Source: Ancistrus triradiatus (lineage: Eukaryota; Chordata; Actinopteri; Siluriformes; Loricariidae). From it: a stretch of DNA of 64,000 bases. Below, piece by piece: positions 57,300-64,000 of the stretch. The notes below the pieces were generated by a model. That model was given only the letters and a program-made list of their open reading frames with translations. It was not told where the DNA came from and ran no database searches. The stretch covers positions 1-64,000 of the forward strand of contig JAJAGP010001694.1 of the NCBI GenBank assembly GCA_025084515.1. The letters run 5' to 3'. Every line of letters starts with the position of its first letter. Within the stretch, counting starts at the first letter, position 1. A program made the position numbers and the translations under genes.

Positions 57300-57640
57300 C
57301 CCACGAAGCAGTTCCCGCCCCCAGCGTTGCCGGTTTTGGACCTCTCGGTGGGACAACTTTCAAAACGAAGTGGTTGTTGAAGAAGAATGGCGAGAAAATG
57401 TTCGTATGCATAGGACGTCGCTGTTGTCGTTGAGTGAGCTGCTTCGCTGGCATATAGGACTGCTGGTTTGGCACTGCTCTTGACAGAAACTGTGTGTGTT
57501 TTTGCGTTTTCATGTGGACAAAGTTTTTATATTTAAACAGTGCTGGTGTGGACGGGATGTTTTTTATAAACAAATTTGAAAACCCCCGTTTTAGAAAATA
57601 CCCGTGTACGTGTGGACATAGCATCACTAAGACTCCAAAA
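57300..57640. repeat. Possible DNA-transposon remnant
   Basis: The right end with GTTTTAGAAAATACCCGTGT and ACGTGTGGACATAG resembles ends of fish MITEs that contain CCCGTGTACGTGTGGAC. No matching left end was found, since it may lie in the gap. Confidence 0.35.
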
Positions 57641-59035
57641 TTCTTTTAATAGCAATGGACTAAAGATTCTTTTTGTTTACAATTTGAAACAAAAAACTCG
57701 TTATTTTGAATTATTATTCTTCAGAAATAAAAAAAGGAATGTTTTCACTTGCTTATTTAAGATATTGCGAAGCTACAATAGAGCATTTACATTTTGAAAC
57801 CTCTAATTTCTAGTCATTTCTTTTAATTGCAGGGGGACGTTTGTTGTTTAAAAACTTGATGGATTTTAATGAATCTTAATGAAAAAATGAATGTCTTTTA
57901 TCAAATGTAAATTGATAATCATGAAAAAATTTAATTGTGAGTCTGTACACCCCTAGTAATGAGACAATATTCTGTGAGTTTCGTAGAGTCATATAAACAA
58001 CAGCAAGAGTCCTAAAAACATAAATTCAGCTGTCAGAATGAAGAATACATTTGACCGACTCCACACTTGGTGCGTCTTGACACCTGATGCAGATTTCCAG
58101 CAATTAGGTTTTTTTTCTGTTACAATGAAACACAAAATCACACAGGACAGGAGATAAATTAACACAGGACACAACAATAAATCAACAGAGGTTCATGACC
58201 TGTGTAAACAGACAGTGGATACTGAGCAAATGACTTGCTGAAACTGTCATTCTTGTTTGAGCAAATAGAAAGGCGACAGTGACTCGAATAAATACTCTTT
58301 ACTGTCATTCTTTAGTGACGTTTAGTATGAGTGGACTTAAAGGAATGCTTCCTGCCTCAGGTAGTGGACAAGGTTTTCACTATGTTTACATGTGACAGCC
58401 GCAAGGCAGATGGTGGAAGAGAGGGACACTTCAGATACAAAAGACAAACAACTTGCAAATTATGAAGATGGAGAACTTGTGATTAAAAGTTGACCTACTT
58501 CTGTTGTGTCAATATGGTTTAATTTACATAATCTGAAACCGAGCATAAAAATATGATCTGTATCGACTGTCGCTCTACAGTTGTCAAATGATTCATTCCA
58601 TATTCGATGGTGAAACAGCTTTAAAAGTTAAAAGTAAAACTCAGAGTAGCTTGCATGCTTGTCATGTTTGCCTGTTAAGTACCAAACTTTTGAGCAATTT
58701 TCCTTTTCAGTACAGACATCTATTTTCCCACACAGAGAATGTAAAGTGATGGTAAAACTGAAACAACTACCCTCAGTACCTCAACATTATATGTGCTTGT
58801 TTTGATGTTTTTCATATCCAGACTCAAGATTCAACCTTGACCTCTACACTACATTTGAGATATGGTTGCATCTGAAAGGAAGTAGACTGTTCCTCAAATG
58901 GCACCAGATGTTTTTTTATTTCAGTATTATATTACAAGTTAGAGGGTTTTGTTTCATCTAAAATGTACTCAATGACAAAAAAAAAAGATAGAAATGGATT
59001 TCTGCAAAACTCGGCATGCAGTTGTGTCTCAGGCA
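57641..59035. other. No gene recognised
   Basis: AT-rich, no exon or element end seen. The next LRR exon should lie on this side of 60865 if that gene is intact, but none was recognised. Confidence 0.45.
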
Positions 59036-59039
59036 GATA

Positions 59040-59180
59040 CAGTGGGGCAAAAAAAAAAAGAAGTATGTAGTCAGCCACTGATTGTGCAAGGTCTCCGACT
59101 TAGAAAGTTGAGAGAGGTCTGTAATTTTCATCATAGGTACACTTCAACTATGTGAGACAATATGAAAAAAAAAAAAAACC
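59040..59180 (+). mobile_element. Tc1 terminal fragment (CAGTGGGGC family)
   Basis: CAGTGGGGCAAAAAAA, then GTAATTTTCATCATAGGTAC and CACTTCAACTATGTGAGACA match the left terminus of the family at 29829 and 45218. Only this end is present. Confidence 0.85.
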
Positions 59181-59194
59181 TGGAGAGACACGTT

Positions 59195-59475
59195 TACATT
59201 CACATTTATTCATTTATTTAACGTCACTATCAGCATCAGTGGCCATGTTCAGCGACACAGACAAGATTACATCCATACACAAGGTTATCTCAAGACAAGT
59301 CACTCATACACTTAAGTCAATGCCAATTTAGTGTAGTCAATTAACCTAACATGCATGTCTTTGTACTGTGTGAGGAAACTGGAGTACCCGGAATAAACCC
59401 ACACGGACATGGGAGGACAGGCAGGCTCCACACCGAAAGGACACAGGCCACTTCATCATGGGATTTAATCCAGGA
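59195..59475. repeat. Dispersed repeat fragment
   Basis: Contains CATGCATGTCTTTGTACTGT and GAGGAAACTGGAGTACCCGG, a well-known pattern in fish interspersed repeats, assigned from memory. Confidence 0.5.
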
Positions 59476-59499
59476 CCTTCTTGCTGTGAGGCGGCGATG

Positions 59500-59860
59500 C
59501 TACCCTACTCTGGCGTGACACACTGCCATCGCATACAACAGTTGGTCGCCCCTAGAAGTGATACGAGGGACACTAACAACTCAGCAGTACATGCATCCTG
59601 CAGCCGTATGCATTGCCTCTCATGGCAGAGCTTCCAACTGCCATTTTTTCACTTCCTTGGCCTGCCTGGTCGTCAGATTTAACACCACTCAAGCATTTAT
59701 TTGGCCTACAAGTGTGCAGAACCTACAGGCCCAGCTGCAACATCTGTGGGCAAATGTGGCACAGGATACCATACAGAACCAGTTTGCCTCCAATACCCAA
59801 CCTATCTCATGTTGAATCCAGGCTAGAGGCAGCCTAACAGGGTAGTATAGCTTATCCTTT
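59500..59860 (+). mobile_element. Tc1/mariner transposase C-terminal remnant
   Basis: The plus strand from about 59640 reads LPWPAWSSDLTPLKHLFGLQ in one frame. This is the Pro-Trp-Pro...Ser-Pro-Asp-Leu...Pro-Ile-Glu motif holding the last catalytic acid, here altered (Glu to Lys). Short frames with NQFASNTQ follow. Dead fragment; family not the same as the CAGTGGTGC copies. Confidence 0.6.
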
Positions 59861-60864
59861 TGCTCTAATATTGGAATCACATATATCATCATTACATTGA
59901 TGCATATAAAGTCTTAAATATCATTCGACCCCAACAACTCCTTCTTGGGGCATTTTTTTTTGGAGTGTATATTTAAGGATTATGATCTAAAATAATGATC
60001 TAAAACATAAGAGGAATATGGCTTAAAAGTGCTGACTTACGTCAAACCAAATAGATTGTGTAAAAAAATAACGGCAGTGACCAGATAAATAGCAGATAAA
60101 AGTATGACACTGAGAGTGAAAATATTAAACAATAATAGCACATAGAAATTAACTGAGGGACAGGACAAATACTACTTGTGATTTTGTAAACTTTGTCAAC
60201 TTAAAACATGATCATGATTAAGATGATTAAGAAAACATGATTAAGATATGATACTGCAAGTTGAAAAAGTTAAAAATCAGAAAGCTGTGTGCCACAGCTG
60301 GGAATCTCGGGTGAACACAGATGCAAAATGCCTGGCAAAAAAAGTTTTCAATAGAGTTTGTAATTTGCTTCGCCCTTTCCGAGTTGCGTGAAAGCTTTGA
60401 CCTTGATTGGTCATCTCCATTTTCAGTCTCTGTTATATGCATGCCACAGACTGTCCGAGTGCTGCACTTCCACACTTCTGAGTTCTGTCTTTAGCATTAT
60501 CAGCAGTTATAAATTGACATTTAGAAAATTGATTTTTAACATCTGTGAATCTTGAAGGGTCCACACCCGCATCGCGATGCATCTAAGAATCAATTCCAGC
60601 CCTAAAACCCCTAGCCACAACTAAAATACACATTATCTTCTGCAAATAACAAACTGTTCAGTCAAACCGAAGGGCAGGTGGGCAGTTGGTAATGTAAATA
60701 TTATGTCTGGCTGCTGCAGTTCACAATAACAACAATACAGAGTAAAACATGACAAGTTAAAAATAATGGGGAAATGCATTAGCAAGTTAAAATGTTGAGA
60801 GATCTTGTCTGGTGAGAATAAGCTGCCTTTCATTAATAAAAAAGACAAGAGAGAGCGAAGCCTA

Positions 60865-60983
60865 CCATTTCGTGAGACATCAAGCTCTACAAGCTGCATG
60901 AAGTTGGCTATCTCAGGGGGAAGCCTCTGAATCTCATTGTCACTCACTCCGAGCTTTCTTAATTTCAGCAGCTGGAAGAATGG
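60865..60983 (-). CDS. Leucine-rich-repeat exon, LRRC1/Scribble family
   Basis: A 119-base exon with acceptor GTTGTTTTTCAG and donor AAATG/GTAGGC. It reads PFFQLLKLRKLGVSDNEIQR, then LPPEIANFMQLVELDVSRN. That covers about one and a half LRRs near the N-terminus of LAP-family scaffold proteins, which organise cell polarity at junctions. LPPEIANF and PFFQLLKL favour LRRC1 over Scribble, but SCRIB is close. No other exon of the gene is seen. By orientation the next exons should lie below 60865, towards the assembly gap and the dapk2-like gene. Confidence 0.92.
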
Positions 60984-60989
60984 CTGAAA

Positions 60990-62035
60990 AACAACAAGGA
61001 AACCCCAAAATTAGTTAATAAATCAGTACTACAACACAGAAAGAGCACCAAGTCGCCAACACAGTTTTTGTTAACTCAGGTATGTACTCTGCATCATGTT
61101 CTGTTAAACAGGATGTTGACCGAAATGGATGTTGACCCAGACATTACCATAGTCACATAGTAGTTTAGATACTTTGCACAGTGTAAACACTAATAGTCAT
61201 TAAAACACAACATGAAAATATATAAAAAAAAGAAAGAAAAAGATATGAAAGAGAAAATATTCATAACCCTGTTCTTTTCTGCCTTTCAAGACTGCAATTC
61301 TATTTTGTCAGCAGGTGTCGTGAGGGTTAGCTGCAAATTAGATGTATATTAGACAAATTTCTATTTAATACTGTAATTCCTAAGACCTCGGTCATTAAAG
61401 TGAACGGGCGGTGGTCAGATGGACTTTAAACAGCGTATTCCCTCAAATTGCCAAGATTATGAAAAAAAAAAGAAATTCACTGACAACTCAAAAAGCAAAA
61501 AACTGCATTGCTACAGTATGAAATCCTAATTTAGTTTCATTATCTAGATAGCTAACAGTTTAATGGTCACAACAATAATTTCTTAGTAGTCATGGAAACA
61601 GGTCACAGACCGTCAGAGTAAGCTATGGTGTGGTGCATAGGTGGTACACTAGACTGCACACTCTTGAAAGCATAGGTGGTGGCATGTTGTCAGAAAACGA
61701 AGCTAAACAGTGATAAATGGAAATGAAATGTGCACAAATGTGCAAAATATTTGTATGGGAACCGACAAGGGCCAGAATGATACATCCTGTACTCGGAAAT
61801 ACTGAGGTTTCCTGTTTCATAATATAAAGGGCACTACTATTCAATGTGAGGTCGACGTATTTTGTCATAACCTACCTGATTTATTTATACAATTAAACAC
61901 CTTTATGAAAATGTAGCTAACTTCAAAGTTATATAAACAATGCATGGACAATGATAAAAGCCTTTTACCAGTTAGCGCAAGGGTACAAGCAAAAATGCTA
62001 AATTGCAACTCACCCCACTCGTGTCGCATTTGTAC
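60990..62035. other. No gene recognised
   Basis: Presumed intron upstream of the LRR exon. AT-rich, no further exon seen. Confidence 0.4.
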
Positions 62036-62039
62036 ACAG

Positions 62040-62059
62040 CACGCACACACACACACAGA

Positions 62060-62096
<37 letters not shown>

Positions 62097-62290
62097 ACAG
62101 TGGGGCATAAAAGTATTTAGTCAGCCACTGATTGTGCAAGTTCTACTTAGAAAGATGAGAGAGATCTATAATTTTCATCATAGCTACACTTCAACTATGA
62201 GAGACAAAATGAGAAAAAAAAATCCAGGAAATCACATTGCAGGATTTTTAAAGAACTTAATTGTAAATTATGGTGGAAAATAAGTATTTA
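62040..62290 (+). repeat. CA microsatellite and Tc1 terminal fragment
   Basis: CA-type repeats at 62040-62097, then CAGTGGGGCATAAAAGTATT at 62098, the terminus of the CAGTGGGGC Tc1 family, continuing to AATCCAGGAAATCACATTGC. The rest of the element is missing. Confidence 0.85.
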
Positions 62291-63825
62291 CAATTCAAAA
62301 CATGCATTATGAGCATTTATTAACTAATGAAAAGACATGTACACATAAAACAGACCACAAAGATGATCAATAACCCAAAATTCTGAATTAACGTTAGTCA
62401 AAGCACTGTGCTGTTTGTATCACTATCGGCATCACAAGTGCACAGGTGTAGGCTAAATGTGACTTTAACAGGATCGGTTACAAGAGACTGATTGTCCAAT
62501 CACTCTGAAAACTGGCGTATTACAGTCATTGGCTGATCAAAATCAGACTGTGGATCAAACACAGCAGGGCTGCTGTACTTTTTAATCACCTCATTGTCAC
62601 TGCTGGACTGAAAATAGTCCACCAACCAAACATGTCCAGCCACTGGCATCCTGTAAGCAGCATCCTATGAGCACTAAGAAAGGACTAGAGGATGACTAAC
62701 ACGAAGTGTGCAACAACAAATAAGCTGCTGTCTTTACATCTCCAAGGTGGAGCAATATAATAGATGTACCTAAAAAATGGACAGTGAGTGAACACAGTGT
62801 TTAAAACTCCAGCAGCACTGCTGCGTCTTCTGATCTCCTCGTAAAAGCAAAACACACAACTAATGCACCACCACCATGTCAGTGTCACTACAGTACTGAA
62901 ATTGATCCTCCACCCAAATCATATCTAATCTATGGTGGTCCTGTCTAGGGTATTGACCAAAAGAGTACAGAATAAAAGGGAGTAACAAGGTATTTAAAAC
63001 TTGGTAATGTTCTGTTGGGAAAGCCTTGGTCCAGGCATTTATGTCGATACTAATTTGAGGCATGCTGCCTAAACATTGTTACACACCAGATAGTTTCAAT
63101 CATTTGGTTTATCATTGTATAAATGCCTATATGACAGGTAAATTGTTCAAAATCACCTAATATGTGGGTTTAATGACTAGTCCACAACTATTACTAATGC
63201 TCAACAGAAATGGAAAGAGAAACTGATGCATATATTACTACTAGGCATAAAACAGAAGAAACTGGCCTATGCAAATATCCAAAAGACAAATGTAGGTTAA
63301 TCATATCAACACCTCAGTTGAATCCGAGGTGATTCGTCATTAGATTCCACAATGAGGATTCCATAAAGGTATATGTAGTATGTAAAAGGTACTTCATTTT
63401 CAGCAAGATATGTATATAATCACTGCAACTTCATATAAAACTCTAGGATGTCACAACTACATCTTTAACCATTAAACTACAGCCAAAATCTCGGCTGTGG
63501 GAGACCATTTCTCAAATTTGTGTAAATTAAGAGAAATTGTACATGTTTATGTACATTGTACATCCACAATGTAAATGTCATAATACAGTCATGAGGGCTG
63601 CTCAGTGAAACACATTATGTCAGCATCAAGGTATGAATGTCACTTTGTCTAGTTTTTTGTAACCTCGTTAAAGTTGCCTGACTCGCCTCTCTCCAAAAAC
63701 AGCCATGAAACAGACATGGGCGAGATAACGAGTTTAGACTGTATAACACAATCACCAATGCTTGTCAACTGTAAATATGGTATAAGTGCAACTCAGCAGT
63801 GACTGTCAAGACCATGACCCTTAGG
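62291..63825. other. No gene recognised
   Basis: AT-rich, no exon, tRNA or element ends seen. Confidence 0.4.
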
Positions 63826-63830
63826 CGACC

Positions 63831-63928
63831 CAACAGAAACAAATGCCTGCAGAAAGTCAATCTCTGATCAGTTTCCACAAAGAATTGATGTAATCAGAGA
63901 TTGACTTTCTGCAGGGATTTGTTTGTTG
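63831..63928. repeat. Near-perfect inverted repeat (possible hairpin)
   Basis: Arms at 63831-63868 and 63893-63928 pair almost completely, with a perfect 22-base core around CTGCAGAAAGTCAATCTCTG, separated by 24 bases. Folded RNA would form one long stem-loop. This could be the end of a MITE or a microRNA-like hairpin. Neither is shown. Confidence 0.8.
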
Positions 63929-64000
63929 GCTGTTCTGTTGTTTCACTGTCCTACTTGTACAGCCCTCCCTATCTCTGACTACCACCACAAAGATCATGGT

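Noticed and set aside
57007..57483. Open frame running across the N gap
   Set aside because: It exists only because unknown bases contain no stop.
1..64000. CRISPR arrays, operons or prophage-like modules
   Set aside because: The sequence is eukaryotic. The repeats present are microsatellites or transposons, without regular spacers.

Overview
The window is vertebrate nuclear DNA, almost certainly from a teleost fish and plausibly an otophysan such as a catfish. The teleost call rests on abundant Tc1/mariner copies of several families, Rex1/CR1-like LINE tails, Penelope-like elements, a tRNA-derived SINE, hAT and Harbinger-type MITEs, long CA/GT microsatellites and split genes with GT-AG introns. 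The catfish call is inference. One 100-N scaffold gap lies at 57100-57199. There are no bacterial or phage-type features.

Three host loci can be supported, all on the minus strand. (1) A DAPK2-like death-associated protein kinase gene. Its ATG exon is at 42819-42880 and its stop is at 27249. A possible untranslated first exon lies at 56783-56875. Coding exons at 36519-36657, 34631-34760, 32000-32050, 31877-31904, 30977-31133, 30851-30896, 29508-29597, 27639-27722 and 27249-27329 cover the kinase core from the hinge onward, the calmodulin-binding segment and the tail. The exon for the glycine loop and catalytic lysine is only a frame-disrupted remnant at about 42488-42581, next to an anomalous GC-rich, pyrimidine-skewed block (39500-42470). 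(2) A split gene of unrecognised product at 8572-15097 (exons 14820-15097, 11226-11394, 8917-8959, 8572-8830), with a possible CpG-rich promoter or first exon near 24 kb. (3) A single leucine-rich-repeat exon of the LRRC1/Scribble family at 60865-60983.

By region: 1-8.5 kb holds Tc1, LINE, MITE and Penelope-like debris. 8.5-15.1 kb is the unrecognised gene with mobile elements in its introns. 16-26.6 kb is repeats (LINE, Tc1, Harbinger-type and hAT MITEs). 27.2-42.9 kb is the kinase gene, with at least five DNA transposons in its introns. 43.3-52.3 kb is a dense cluster of nested Tc1 copies. 54.5-56.5 kb holds more Tc1, Penelope and SINE sequence. 57-64 kb is mostly unannotated sequence around the LRR exon.

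One theme is small indels, often in homopolymers, inside otherwise well conserved exons with intact splice sites. These look more like consensus errors of a long-read assembly than real gene death, but the sequence alone cannot settle it. I found no convincing new biological system. The most informative anomalies are the GC-rich block breaking the kinase gene, the orphan LRR exon beside a scaffold gap, a Tc1 copy carrying about 400 bp of foreign sequence, nested Tc1 insertions, poly-G tracts inside Tc1 copies, and a near-perfect hairpin at 63831-63928.
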